DNA from: Planktothrix serta PCC 8927
Lineage (GTDB): Bacteria; Cyanobacteriota; Cyanobacteriia; Cyanobacteriales; Microcoleaceae
Length of the DNA: 64,000 nucleotides
NCBI RefSeq assembly: GCF_900010725.2
Contig: NZ_LR734878.1
Coordinates: forward strand, 52,634-116,633
Reading direction: 5' to 3'
Position 1 is the first letter of the stretch. Each line of letters starts with the position of its first letter. Made by a program: the position numbers and the translations under genes. Positions 52,641 through 61,657 of the stretch are shown piece after piece. A model generated the notes under the pieces. That model saw only the letters and a list, made by a program, of their open reading frames with translations, made no database searches and was not told the origin of the DNA.

Positions 52641-52689
52641 GAGACGTTGCCTAAAACCACAGTAGAGACGTTGCATAGAACGTCTCTAT
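52641..52689. repeat. Dispersed GTAGAGACGTTGC repeat, third locus
   Basis: Two forward copies of GTAGAGACGTTGC and one inverse ACGTCTCTA arm form an imperfect palindrome, related to 2709-2736 and 21360-21387. It lies between convergent genes. Confidence 0.7.
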
Positions 52690-52692
52690 TAC

Positions 52693-52890
52693 TCAATCAA
52701 CAACGTGAATTAGTCCTCGTCGCAGCCGTTCAAATACTTGATCAATGTATGAATGTTCTTCTAAACTTAATGCTTCTTTAGAAAGTAATAACGACATCAA
52801 CACCCGTTGGTCATGGCGGGTAATTTGGCGGGAACAAAAGATGTGATTGACCAATTTTTCGACACTAACTGTGGGTTCACTCACTAACAT
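52693..52890 (-). CDS. Small conserved cyanobacterial protein
   Basis: A protein of about 65 residues: VSVEKLVNHIFCSRQITRHD, SLLLSKEALSLEEHSYIDQV, FERLRRGLIHVVD. It is helical, soluble and without a signal sequence. I recall a family of this type across cyanobacteria without known function. The ATG at 52890 follows AGGTG by seven bases; the frame extends to a GTG at 52899. Confidence 0.65.
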   Translation of the reverse strand: MLVSEPTVSVEKLVNHIFCSRQITRHDQRVLMSLLLSKEALSLEEHSYIDQVFERLRRGLIHVVD

Positions 52891-53090
52891 GGGCATCACC
52901 TACAATCTAAATGCACCTAATCTTAACCGTTATTATCCCCTGAATTTTCCCCCTTGGCAGTGACAGAAAAACTCAAATGCGTGTGATTAAATTCACTCCT
53001 TAACTGTGATTGTGATCAATATCTCTTACCCAGTCTACCCTCCTTTCCCGACAAATAAACTGACCCCAGGCAGAAAAAAGGGGTAATTTG

Positions 53091-53099
53091 TGGTATAAT
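53091..53099 (+). promoter_or_regulatory. Extended -10 promoter of the pentapeptide/TPR gene
   Basis: TGGTATAAT, a consensus -10 with TG extension, lies 60 bases upstream of the ATG at 53159. Confidence 0.5.
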
Positions 53100-53158
53100 T
53101 TAGGCGGTTAATTGAAACTCCGACCCCACAAAAACTCAGTGGAAATAGGGATTAAGTA

Positions 53159-53938
53159 ATGATCAAATTTATCAAAAAGAGCATTATAACGAGTGTTTCC
53201 TTGTTAGTGGCACTCAGTCCTCTAACTCCAGCAAAAGCAGAAAATTTAGAACAAACCCAACAACTTCTGGCGACGAAACAATGTCAGAGTTGCGATCTCA
53301 GTGGGGCGGGTTTGGTACTGGCGAATTTAGTCGGTGCGAACCTCAGTAATGCGAACCTGGTGGGGGCAAACCTCAGTCGAGCGAACCTTACAGGTGCAGA
53401 CCTGCGGGGGGCGAACTTAACGGGAGCCAGCTTATTTGGGGCGAACTTAACCGGAGCTAATTTAACGGGGGCGAACCTCAATGGTACAGATTTAAGAAGT
53501 TCCTATCTCACTAATGCGATGTTGGATGTCCAAAGCCTGAACAACGCTCAATTAGTTGGTGTGGTAGGACTTTCGGCGAGTAGTGGGAGCGCTGAAGATT
53601 TTTATCGCTTTGGGGTGACGGAAGCAAAAGCGGGTAATTATGTGAATGCAATTGATTTTTATAATCAAGCTTTAAGATTAGACTCGAATTTAGCCGCTGC
53701 CTATTTTGCTCGGAGTATGGCTAGGGCTGATTTAGGGGATTTAGGATCGGCTATTGCGGATGCCAAACAAGCCCAACAACTTTATAAAACCTTAAATTCC
53801 CCAGAGGGAGAACAACTATCTCTCCAATTAGTAGAAGTTTTGGAATATCGACAAAATCCCGAACAAAATAAACCTAGGGGTGGATTTTTGGGAATGTTAG
53901 AATCAGCAGCCCCGATGTTATTAAAATTACTATTCTAA
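53159..53938 (+). CDS. Exported pentapeptide-repeat / TPR protein
   Basis: A protein of 259 residues. Signal peptide (about 1-27, core SIITSVSLLVALSPLTPAKA), then a CQSCDLSGAGL entry and pentapeptide repeats (about 45-120: LVGANLSNANLVGANLS and so on), then a TPR-like pair (about 150-215: NYVNAIDFYNQALRLD, AAYFARSMARADLGDLGSA) and a short hydrophobic C-terminus. Pentapeptide repeats form a quadrilateral beta-helix. Location: periplasm or thylakoid lumen. Function unknown. Confidence 0.82.
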   Translation: MIKFIKKSIITSVSLLVALSPLTPAKAENLEQTQQLLATKQCQSCDLSGAGLVLANLVGANLSNANLVGANLSRANLTGADLRGANLTGASLFGANLTGANLTGANLNGTDLRSSYLTNAMLDVQSLNNAQLVGVVGLSASSGSAEDFYRFGVTEAKAGNYVNAIDFYNQALRLDSNLAAAYFARSMARADLGDLGSAIADAKQAQQLYKTLNSPEGEQLSLQLVEVLEYRQNPEQNKPRGGFLGMLESAAPMLLKLLF

Positions 53939-54016
53939 GGAAAAAACGCCTAAAATTAGGATGAAGTTCAACTATATTGATCAGCGCTTCAAGGGAGTGT
54001 AAGAGGGAGTTAATTA

Positions 54017-55798
54017 ATGAGCGATCGCAAACATAAAAATAAACCGCTATGGAGTTCTATTACTCAAAAAGCCGAGGGTTGGAAAGACAGTGTAAGTCAA
54101 AAAGCAACAAATGCCAGCAAATCTCTGACGGATAAAGCGACAGAAGCGGCAAAACATTCCGTGTCTAATGTGGGAGAAGCCATTAGCCATAAAGCCACAG
54201 AAGCCGGGAAAGCGTTAACAGAAAAAGCCACAGAAGCCGGAAAAACGATTCGGGATACCACAACCCATTCGGTAGAATCTACTTGGAAAAAAGGTCAAGA
54301 TTGGATGGATTATTGGGGTGCAGATGGGGAAGAACCCTTATCTAATTCTAATGCGCCGGATTGGAGTTTAGATGAACTCTATCATATTTTTGTGGCTTAT
54401 CAAACCGCCTATCAAGGGGGAAGTCAAACCGTTACATTAAAAAGTGGAAAAACCTACACGGTTAGAATTCCTCCCAACCGCACAGAAGGGGAAAATTTAC
54501 GCCTTAAAGGAGCAGGTATTCAAGGAAATGATGCCTTTTTAGTGCTGCATAGTTTTTATAATTCGGAAGTCAATTTAGATCGACAGGTGAATCGTTTAAT
54601 TAATCAGGCTCCGGTCTATGAACAAACTAAAATTAGATGTTTAGAAGCTTATAATCGTCTAAATAATGTGCAAGCAACCCAAGATTTTATGGCGTTGGAT
54701 TTGTTGGATTATTTAGTGCTCACGTCTAAACTCTATTCAGATATGGGTCAACGCTATATTATTGCGAGTCATCATTCCCGTTCTTTAACGTTAGAACAAT
54801 GTTTAGGAAAAGCGTTAGAAACCTCGGATTTAGATTTAGATGAAAAAATACGATTGAAAGGAATCTATCAATATGTTCGTTCTGGGGAACCCGTTTCTGA
54901 TTTAGAAGCGTTAACAAAAATTGATGCTATTATTCTGAATTCATCCTTGAAACCAGATTTAAAAAAATACTATTTACGGGGAAGTGTGACCTCCAGAGTC
55001 TTAACTTTGGATATTCTGATTATTAATACAATTTATAATCAATCCCTGTTGTCGGAAGCGGATAAAAAAAGATACGCTAAAACCTATATTCAACTGCGAG
55101 AAGGACAAACTGTTGTCGATACGTTAACCTTAGTAGCGTTAGATGAATGGATGATCAAGGCTGAAATTCCTGCTATTGGGAAGGTGATCTATCAGTTAAT
55201 CCGTCAATCGAATTCAGCCTTAAATAATGAGTTTGATAGTGATGATTATTTAGAAGCTTTTAAAATCATTCAAGAAACCCTACAGTCTATCTTGAATAAT
55301 ACTCAAGATTATCCCGCAACGGGGATTCAAACAATTGATATTGCTGAAGTCAAAATTGACCGATTAGCAGAAAAATGCTATAATTCTGTTGCCCGAGGCG
55401 GACTGGGATTATTATCAGGAAATATGATCATTAAAGGCGCCGTTTCTTTAGTGGAAATGACCGCAAAAGTGGCGATCGCGCAAGTCGCCCAAGGGTCAAT
55501 TCCAGATAAAATTAAATTAGGAATTCCGGCGGTTTCAGAAACGGTAAATCAGTCTACAGCCATCGGAAACAATTGGATGGCGGTGGGTTCCTTTGGAGAC
55601 GGTGAAAAACCGATTCATCATTTATTGGGGGCTGCATTTTATCGGACAATTATGGATGATATAGATGGGGTGAGTGGTTTGGCTGAACCCGCAACTAATA
55701 AATCCATTCCTCAAGGGTTAGGACTGTTAAAACTGTTAAAAGGACAACCCGATAAACAACGGGTGATCAAAGACTTAGAAACTCGAATGTATCGTTAA
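54017..55798 (+). CDS. Protein with LEA-like repeats and a DnaJ C-terminal-like domain
   Basis: A protein of 593 residues. Residues 10-95 contain 11-residue amphipathic repeats (TDKATEAAKHSVSN, SHKATEAGKALTEKATEAGK) of the kind found in LEA and apolipoprotein-like proteins. Residues about 115-200 read SGKTYTVRIPPNRTEGENLR then LKGAGIQGNDAFLVLHSFY, which resembles the DnaJ C-terminal substrate-binding domain without a J domain. The remaining 390 residues are helical and unassigned. It may be a membrane- or stress-associated client-binding factor, possibly for Hsp70; no direct evidence. It is followed by 55849, 50 bases on. Confidence 0.6.
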   Translation: MSDRKHKNKPLWSSITQKAEGWKDSVSQKATNASKSLTDKATEAAKHSVSNVGEAISHKATEAGKALTEKATEAGKTIRDTTTHSVESTWKKGQDWMDYWGADGEEPLSNSNAPDWSLDELYHIFVAYQTAYQGGSQTVTLKSGKTYTVRIPPNRTEGENLRLKGAGIQGNDAFLVLHSFYNSEVNLDRQVNRLINQAPVYEQTKIRCLEAYNRLNNVQATQDFMALDLLDYLVLTSKLYSDMGQRYIIASHHSRSLTLEQCLGKALETSDLDLDEKIRLKGIYQYVRSGEPVSDLEALTKIDAIILNSSLKPDLKKYYLRGSVTSRVLTLDILIINTIYNQSLLSEADKKRYAKTYIQLREGQTVVDTLTLVALDEWMIKAEIPAIGKVIYQLIRQSNSALNNEFDSDDYLEAFKIIQETLQSILNNTQDYPATGIQTIDIAEVKIDRLAEKCYNSVARGGLGLLSGNMIIKGAVSLVEMTAKVAIAQVAQGSIPDKIKLGIPAVSETVNQSTAIGNNWMAVGSFGDGEKPIHHLLGAAFYRTIMDDIDGVSGLAEPATNKSIPQGLGLLKLLKGQPDKQRVIKDLETRMYR

Positions 55799-55848
55799 AC
55801 TTTTCACGGTAGAATAGGAAGGTTTAAAGATTAAATTGGAATTATCTC

Positions 55849-56154
55849 ATGTCTTCAGAAGCTAATACAACCCCTGAATCAACAACGGGCGCAGATGCAA
55901 TTGATGTGGCGATCGCCAAAGGAATTGACTTTGATGGTACACCCATTCCTCAAGTTAAGCTCGATCTTTATAATCAAGTTATGGGATTAGAAGCCGGACG
56001 TCAACGCAGTGGGGTTAGTAATACCATGCGTTCTCGAATTGTTCGCATTGGTGCTAAACATATCGCTCAAGATGAACTGAATCAACAGTTAATTGATGCG
56101 GGATTTCAAGGGTTAAAAGATAAAGAAATTTTGTTTTATTATGGGGGGAAATAA
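55849..56154 (+). CDS. Conserved small cyanobacterial protein
   Basis: A protein of 101 residues: a Thr/Ser-rich N-terminus, then KGIDFDGTPIPQVKLDLYNQ and GVSNTMRSRIVRIGAKHIAQ, ending LKDKEILFYYGGK. Soluble; I recall homologues in other cyanobacteria, with unknown function. It lies 50 bases behind 54017, likely the same operon. Confidence 0.6.
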   Translation: MSSEANTTPESTTGADAIDVAIAKGIDFDGTPIPQVKLDLYNQVMGLEAGRQRSGVSNTMRSRIVRIGAKHIAQDELNQQLIDAGFQGLKDKEILFYYGGK

Positions 56155-56372
56155 TAGGGAACCACAAAGACACGAAGACACGAAGAAGATCATCTTTATA
56201 AAGGAATATTAAGATTTTCCGGGTTTATAGGAGGTTTTGACCCTGATTTTATCAGTAAATTGGGGTGAAGCGTCCTATTTGATTAAGCTTAAATGGCAGA
56301 AACTTTTCCTGCGGAAGAGAACATCTAATTTGTCAATGTATAAGTCCTAAAATGCTCAGGATTGATTATCCA

Positions 56373-56945
56373 CTATTTTGAAGCCAAACCATAGGTTTTA
56401 ACAATTTCTGTTACTTCTTCTTGGGGACTCACTTGATCGAGTAGAAGCAACTGGATAACAGTAGCTGCAATATTGCGGAACATTTTTTTAGAAGAACTAA
56501 TTTCTCCGTGTGCAGCTTGTTCTATTTTGATTATTCCTGAACCTAGAGTTTGTATCATTTGATTATTGAGAGAATTGACGATTCCGTCGATAACACTCTG
56601 GCTATACTCTTCTGGCAATCCAATTTTTACTGTATCAAATTCGGCAGCAATTGAACTGGGAAAAATGGATTCATTTTCGGTTGATACTCGTACCTCTACA
56701 GATAGTTTCCCCAAATTATTGGGGATAAATTCTGCACCTAAAAGTCCATAGCAAACTCTAGGCCCCACAGGGATAATGATTTCCAGGGCTGTTTGTCGGC
56801 TGCCTGGTTTGCAGGCTAAACCCGTTTGTATATCTTTAGTAATCATATCCAGAGTAATAATATCCAGGGCTGGATATATGATAGATGGGCTATCTTTTAG
56901 CCAAACACGCGCTTTACTATGAAAGTCTAAATTGATAGTTTGCAT
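56373..56945 (-). CDS. Unassigned protein paired with the upstream toxin-like frame
   Basis: About 190 residues: MQTINLDFHSKARVWLKDSP, a beta-rich middle (ALEIIIPVGPRVCYGLLGAE), and the segment VKIGLPEEYSQSVIDGIVNS, which faintly resembles a domain IV segment of elongation factor G. The ATG at 56945 starts one base after the stop of the upstream gene, so the two are translationally linked. In that position it could be an immunity protein, but the family is not recognised. Confidence 0.45.
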   Translation of the reverse strand: MQTINLDFHSKARVWLKDSPSIIYPALDIITLDMITKDIQTGLACKPGSRQTALEIIIPVGPRVCYGLLGAEFIPNNLGKLSVEVRVSTENESIFPSSIAAEFDTVKIGLPEEYSQSVIDGIVNSLNNQMIQTLGSGIIKIEQAAHGEISSSKKMFRNIAATVIQLLLLDQVSPQEEVTEIVKTYGLASK

Positions 56946-56946
56946 T

Positions 56947-57300
56947 TTATGTAATTCCCCAAGCTCTTTCCCAATTTTTATTAAATTCATCAGGGCAAGC
57001 CCTAATTACGTCAGGATGATAGACACTAAAAGGCGATACTTCATAATCTTTTAAAGCTTGTTTGTGAGCTTCATTATAAATTAATCCTTGCTCCATTAAT
57101 TCAGCTTCTCTTAATTCATGGAAATAAAAACTAGCATCAGCACCCGATATTTTTTTATGACCATTCAGAGCTAATTCTAGCCTCTTAATCATCATTTTAT
57201 TGGGGTGATAATCATAAAAATTATCAGCAATGTGTTGTTTGATCATTTCTAGTTTTTCTTGTTCAACTATGAATTCTTGACCTTCTAATTTACCAAACAA
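56947..57300 (-). CDS. Toxin-domain-like fragment (possible polymorphic-toxin C-terminus)
   Basis: About 118 residues with no ATG; the frame begins at a TTG (57300) and remains open upstream without a Met codon. The core NKMMIKRLELALNGHKKISG, ASFYFHELREAELMEQGL and YEVSPFSVYHPDVIRA resembles C-terminal toxin domains I recall in large bacterial polymorphic toxins. The lack of any delivery domain suggests a cut-off remnant. The next gene starts one base after its stop. I am moderately unsure of the toxin assignment. Confidence 0.4.
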   Translation of the reverse strand: MFGKLEGQEFIVEQEKLEMIKQHIADNFYDYHPNKMMIKRLELALNGHKKISGADASFYFHELREAELMEQGLIYNEAHKQALKDYEVSPFSVYHPDVIRACPDEFNKNWERAWGIT

Positions 57301-57664
57301 AGTGCTTTTGAGATTATGGAATACAGTTATTTAGGCTTGGATACATACTGCTAAAGGTTTATTACTAACTATACCACTAATATTAATTATAAGCAGTTCA
57401 TCAGCATCCTGCCAAGGAGTGAAAACCATGAAAAGAATCTGTAAGCTAGGCTACGGTTTAATATTTAGCAATCTGAGTCAGTAAATCTAATCCGGTAAGC
57501 GGAGAGAATGATAGGGGTGTTAGTTTCTACCTTTTCCCCACCAGGGAACGGAAACATAAAATATCTTATACAGTCATCGCTTAGGTGCTAGAATACAATG
57601 ATATGTTAGTTTTTAACTTTTCCTCACAAACGGGTAAAAATATGTAGTTTTTATTAAAACCCTT
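57301..57664. other. Intergenic region with an 18-codon frame and a duplicated segment
   Basis: It contains an 18-codon ATG frame (57429-57485) with no homology and two similar stretches beginning GTTAGTTTCTACCTTTTCC (from about 57519) and GTTAGTTTTTAACTTTTCC (from about 57605). Nothing else is seen; the toxin-like frame probably lost its 5' part here. Confidence 0.4.
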
Positions 57665-57859
57665 ATGACATCACCCCAAAAATTTGATTGGATTACTTTT
57701 ATTGCTCGATTTGGCTGTGGTTTTGTGATTGGCGGCTTTTTGTCTGCGTTGCGGTTTCCTCAATCTTTTCTTATCGCTTTTTTGATCGGTGGACTCCTCT
57801 GTGGCTTTTTGGCTTGGCGTTTAGGCGATCGCTTCTGGACATCCCGTTGGTGGTGGTAG
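57665..57859 (+). CDS. Small membrane protein
   Basis: A protein of 64 residues with two hydrophobic helices (FIARFGCGFVIGGFLSAL and FLIAFLIGGLLCGFLAW) and a Trp/Arg-rich end. Function unknown. It is convergent with the long pentapeptide gene. Confidence 0.6.
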   Translation: MTSPQKFDWITFIARFGCGFVIGGFLSALRFPQSFLIAFLIGGLLCGFLAWRLGDRFWTSRWWW

Positions 57860-57909
57860 TATTAGATAGAAACAAGAATTTACCCATTACAAATCAGCCG
57901 TTAACCTAT

Positions 57910-59646
57910 TTATTTTTCCCATAAAAGCGCGATCGCAAATCGAACTAATTCCCCCATTACTGATACTCGCTCCGTTGGACTTGCGGTTTGTTCCCAACGA
58001 AATAAATTGTCTTTAAATAGGGGTTCCTGTTGAGCGCGTTGAACAATTCCTTGAATAATCACTTGATGTTGAAGATCTTCGAGTTCTACGCCATTTTTAG
58101 TTAGGAAATCTAATAGTCTTTGGACGCTGATTACAAATTTTTCAGGTTCCTGCGATCGCAAAATCGATTGAATTTGACGAGAAATTTCTTTATACAAAGC
58201 TTCATGGTTCTGACGTCCTACCAGTGGAGGAGGTGGTAAAGCGGGTGCGGGAATCTGTTTCAAATCGATTGAGGCGTTGAAAATAGGAACTTCTAAATTT
58301 AATAGCTCCAAAATCTCGGATCGCTTCTGTACAATCTTCTCCTTCATGGACAGATAAGAGGTTAAAATTTGTTCCGCCAGTAGTTTAGAATTGACTAAAT
58401 AATTGGCTTGAACTTGTAGTAAAAATAGATCCGGTTGGGTTTCAAACCCTTGAATGATTAATTGCAATTCCGGGCTATTCTGTTCAACCTTAACTAAGGT
58501 ATAGACTAACGCTTCCCAATTCGGATATTCCGTAAATTCCACCGTAATTAAATTACTATCTTCCGGTGATTCATGGGCTAGTTCTCCGGGTAAAAAATCT
58601 CGATCACTGGGATAACGATTTTTAGGCTTTTTAGTGGTATAATCAAACTGAGTATACACATAATCACACTCAATTTTTGCCAGTTCAACGTCCGATTTTT
58701 CCCAATTATGAATACAACATCCGGTTAATTTCGCCCCTTCTAAATTCGTGCGAATCAAATGGCTTTCAATTAATAACGCTTCGCGCAAATCTGCTTCACT
58801 TAAAATAGTATCGCTTAAATAAGCTCCGCTTAAATCCGCCTTGCGTAAGTTCGCCCCCCTTAAGTTAGCTTCACTTAAATCTGACCATAAGAGATAGACT
58901 TCCTCTAAATTTGCTCGTAATAAATAAGCTTTCTTAAAACTAGCTTTTAATAAGTAAGCTCCCATTAAATTTCCTCGACTTAAATCGGCACTATCAAGAA
59001 CAGCTTCCGTTAAATCTGCCGCCGTTAAAATAACCCGGTGCATATCAGCCCCACTTAAATTAGCAGACCGCAACATAGCCCCGTTTAAATCCGCCTCGGT
59101 TAAATTTGCCTGTGTTAGAATTGCATCTTTTAAATTTGCACCACTTAACCGTGATTCTCGTAAATTTGCTTTGGTTAAATTCGCAGAAATTAAACTCGCA
59201 CGAGTTAAATTCGCCTCCATTAATTCTGTTCCCATTAACAAAGCATGATTCAATTTAGCTTGTTCTAAATTAATTTGATCTAATTTCGCGCCTGTTAAAT
59301 CTGTATTACTTAAATCGGCTTCTATCAAAATCGCCCAATTCAAATCCGCTTGTTTTAAGGTTGCGAACCGCAAATCCGCTTTGGTGAGATTTGCACCACT
59401 CAAATTGCTTTGATTGAGATTACTCCTTGTTAATACTATATTGCGTAAATCAGCCCGACGAAAACACGCCCCGACTAACTGAGTTTGGTTTAACACCGCC
59501 CAACTTAGGTTTACGCCCGTCAGGTTCGCGCCTGTGAGGTCAATCTCTTGCAAATTGACACCGCTTAAATTTGCCCCACTTAAGTCGATATAGGTAAAAT
59601 TGCGCTCCCCCGCTTGATATCGATCCAAAAATTCTTGTCTGTTCAT
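57910..59646 (-). CDS. Long cytosolic pentapeptide-repeat protein
   Basis: A protein of 578 residues. Residues about 15-320 are some 55-60 tandem A(N/D)LxX pentapeptides (LSGANLSGVNLQEIDLTGAN...), expected to form a right-handed quadrilateral beta-helix. The C-terminal 250 residues (from VYTQFDYTTKKPKNRYPS) form an alpha/beta region with LPPPPLVGRQNHEALYKEIS and a helical end that I do not recognise. No signal peptide. Function unknown; some pentapeptide proteins mimic DNA and bind gyrase, but this one has no known Qnr features. Confidence 0.82.
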   Translation of the reverse strand: MNRQEFLDRYQAGERNFTYIDLSGANLSGVNLQEIDLTGANLTGVNLSWAVLNQTQLVGACFRRADLRNIVLTRSNLNQSNLSGANLTKADLRFATLKQADLNWAILIEADLSNTDLTGAKLDQINLEQAKLNHALLMGTELMEANLTRASLISANLTKANLRESRLSGANLKDAILTQANLTEADLNGAMLRSANLSGADMHRVILTAADLTEAVLDSADLSRGNLMGAYLLKASFKKAYLLRANLEEVYLLWSDLSEANLRGANLRKADLSGAYLSDTILSEADLREALLIESHLIRTNLEGAKLTGCCIHNWEKSDVELAKIECDYVYTQFDYTTKKPKNRYPSDRDFLPGELAHESPEDSNLITVEFTEYPNWEALVYTLVKVEQNSPELQLIIQGFETQPDLFLLQVQANYLVNSKLLAEQILTSYLSMKEKIVQKRSEILELLNLEVPIFNASIDLKQIPAPALPPPPLVGRQNHEALYKEISRQIQSILRSQEPEKFVISVQRLLDFLTKNGVELEDLQHQVIIQGIVQRAQQEPLFKDNLFRWEQTASPTERVSVMGELVRFAIALLWEK

Positions 59647-59831
59647 GGGACAGCTTCAGAAGAAAAAGGCTAAAAAGGGTTAGCTTACAGTCTATCTTGA
59701 ATTCGCATGAGGACTCTCGTTACCGCGTCAGCTTAACGGTGAAGGGGAATTGTGCCTCCTAACAGAAATTTTTTGAGTCAACCCCTAGACGTGCGGAGAA
59801 TGATCTGTTAAGATGTTTAATTGTCGATCCT

Positions 59832-59923
59832 GGAGAGGTGGCTGAGCGGTCGAAAGCGACAGATTGCTAATCTGTTGTACGGCAGGTAACTCCGTACCGA
59901 GGGTTCGAATCCCTCCCTCTCCG
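59832..59923 (+). tRNA. trnS-GCU: tRNA-Ser (GCU)
   Basis: Acceptor GGAGAGG / CCTCTCC with discriminator G, D-arm GGCTGAGCGGTCGAAAGCG, anticodon loop TTGCTAA with anticodon GCT, a long class II variable arm (GTACGGCAGGTAACTCCGTAC) and T-arm GAGGGTTCGAATCCCTC. No CCA is encoded. It reads serine AGC/AGU codons. The neighbourhood holds AGAAACC.GGTTTCT palindromes. Confidence 0.97.
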
Positions 59924-59950
59924 TTGATAAAAGTTAAGCAAGAAACCTTG

Positions 59951-60020
59951 AGAAACCGGGTTTCTTTTTCCATGTCTAATTGCTCAACCCTCAAATTTTT
60001 GCCAGAAACCCGGTTTCTTT
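59951..60020. repeat. Paired AGAAACC/GGTTTCT palindromes
   Basis: GAGAAACCGGGTTTCTTTTT (from 59951) and AGAAACCCGGTTTCTTT (from 60004) are two copies of a short palindrome between tRNA-Ser and the kinase gene. The second abuts the kinase stop and may serve as its terminator. Confidence 0.6.
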
Positions 60021-61383
60021 ACCGAGAATAGAGCCAATCTTGAATTTCCTGGGTTAACCAGGCGCACTCCTCGGCCACAAAGACTTCACCAAGGCGGTGA
60101 GTTTGGGAAGTGGTGCGAATTACCACCTCATATTTAGATTGTTTTTTTTCCATAAAAACCCCAATAATATTGGATAGAGAACCTGACTGTAAACGATATT
60201 GAATTCCCCTAGATTTTCGGATAATTCTAAACTCATAGTGATCAAATTCAACAAATGTTTTTTCATCAATTAAAAAGAATAACCACAGGAAGCCTGAAGC
60301 GAATAGGAGACAACATAACAGCCAAAATAAAGAGGGATTTGTTAAGGACATTGACATAAAAACAGAAAACAATAAACTACAGGAAAAATAAATGATGAAT
60401 AAGTGCAAACACCCCATTTCTAAATGAAACAATTTCCCCAACCCTTTAGGAGGAAGATAAATATCTAAACGATTAGAAGTTTTATGAAGATAAAGGGTAC
60501 TGTGAAACGGTTTATGGAGTTTTTGAATTAAAGCGGTTTGGGGAGTGGTATTGGGATTTTTTCGATGACGAATTTTGTCTGATTTTAACAATTCTAAAGC
60601 TTCCCGTGCAGTTTGTAAACGTTTTTCTAAAGAAATTTCGGTCATTTGTTCAATCCATAAAACAAAATTCCGATTGACACTCACCCGATCTGCAAATAGA
60701 ATTCGAGCATTTTTTTGTGGTAAATCCGCCGGAGAAGTATTGGTTAATAAATGAATTAATGTGGCTCCTAACGCATATAAATCTGATGAAGCAACCGCCC
60801 GTCCCCAAAATTGCTCTAAGGGTGCATAACCACTGGTTCCAACAACGGTAAAGGTTACGCCTGTAACACTGGCTTGCGCTTGTACGGCTCCAAAATCGAC
60901 TAAATAAATTTGTTCTGAATCATCTAAAATTAAATTACTCGGTTTAAGATCTCGATGTAAAACCGGAGGACTTAATTCATGCAAATAAATTAAGATTTTT
61001 AAGATATCTTTAGCGATTTTTTTGACTTGAGCTTCTGTAAAACGATGTCCTTGATCTAACAAGTCTTGTAAGGATGAACCGGGGATATAATCTTGTACTA
61101 ATCCAAACCAAGGTAAACCCCCCCCAACACTTTGATCTAGGGAAAAATAATCTCGATAACGGGGAATTCGAGGATGATTTAAGGCTTGTAAAACCTGCGC
61201 TTCTCGTTCAAAGAGTTTTAATTCTTCCCATGCCATTTGGGGGCTAAAGGCTAACAACTTGATGATCACTTCTTCTTGAGTTTGTTGATCCGTTGCTAAC
61301 CAAGTTTGACGTCCGGCGGCAGTACGTCCACATTGGCGTTGTAGTTGATAGCGGTCTTGGATAAGTTGCCCTGAGTTTAACAT
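60019..61383 (-). CDS. Membrane Ser/Thr protein kinase
   Basis: About 454 residues. A eukaryotic-type kinase domain fills residues 10-260: AGRQTWLATD (weak Gly loop), VIIKLLAF (Lys), VLHRDLKPSNLILDD (catalytic loop), YLVDFGAVQ (DFG), GTSGYAPLEQFWGRAVASS (activation and APE-like). Two hydrophobic segments (about 325-370) anchor it, and a C-terminal domain of about 80 residues with EFRIIRKSRGIQYRLQSG follows. It probably phosphorylates cytosolic targets on signals unknown. The ATG at 61383 is chosen; 61410 is also open. Confidence 0.9.
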   Translation of the reverse strand: MLNSGQLIQDRYQLQRQCGRTAAGRQTWLATDQQTQEEVIIKLLAFSPQMAWEELKLFEREAQVLQALNHPRIPRYRDYFSLDQSVGGGLPWFGLVQDYIPGSSLQDLLDQGHRFTEAQVKKIAKDILKILIYLHELSPPVLHRDLKPSNLILDDSEQIYLVDFGAVQAQASVTGVTFTVVGTSGYAPLEQFWGRAVASSDLYALGATLIHLLTNTSPADLPQKNARILFADRVSVNRNFVLWIEQMTEISLEKRLQTAREALELLKSDKIRHRKNPNTTPQTALIQKLHKPFHSTLYLHKTSNRLDIYLPPKGLGKLFHLEMGCLHLFIIYFSCSLLFSVFMSMSLTNPSLFWLLCCLLFASGFLWLFFLIDEKTFVEFDHYEFRIIRKSRGIQYRLQSGSLSNIIGVFMEKKQSKYEVVIRTTSQTHRLGEVFVAEECAWLTQEIQDWLYSR

Positions 61384-61657
61384 ATTCAACTCAAAATCAA
61401 GCGATCGCATTATGTTTAGGGTAACACGCGATCGCTGAATGTCAAAACAACTTTCTCCAAGATTTGGGTAGTATAAATAACACGATCAGGTTGTTAGGTG
61501 AATTCTGAGTCTTCCTACAATTTATTACAAAACTTTACAATTATTTCCAGCCCTGAGTTATCAACCCTTGGTTAATATGCCATTTCTGGTTAAAATATGT
61601 GGGATTTTAATACAGCAAAATCACCCTTGCTGTAGCTTCCCATAACACCTCTCAAAG

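Noticed and set aside
59785-59994. A minus-strand protein frame over tRNA-Ser
   Set aside because: It is antisense to a complete tRNA gene and has no independent support.
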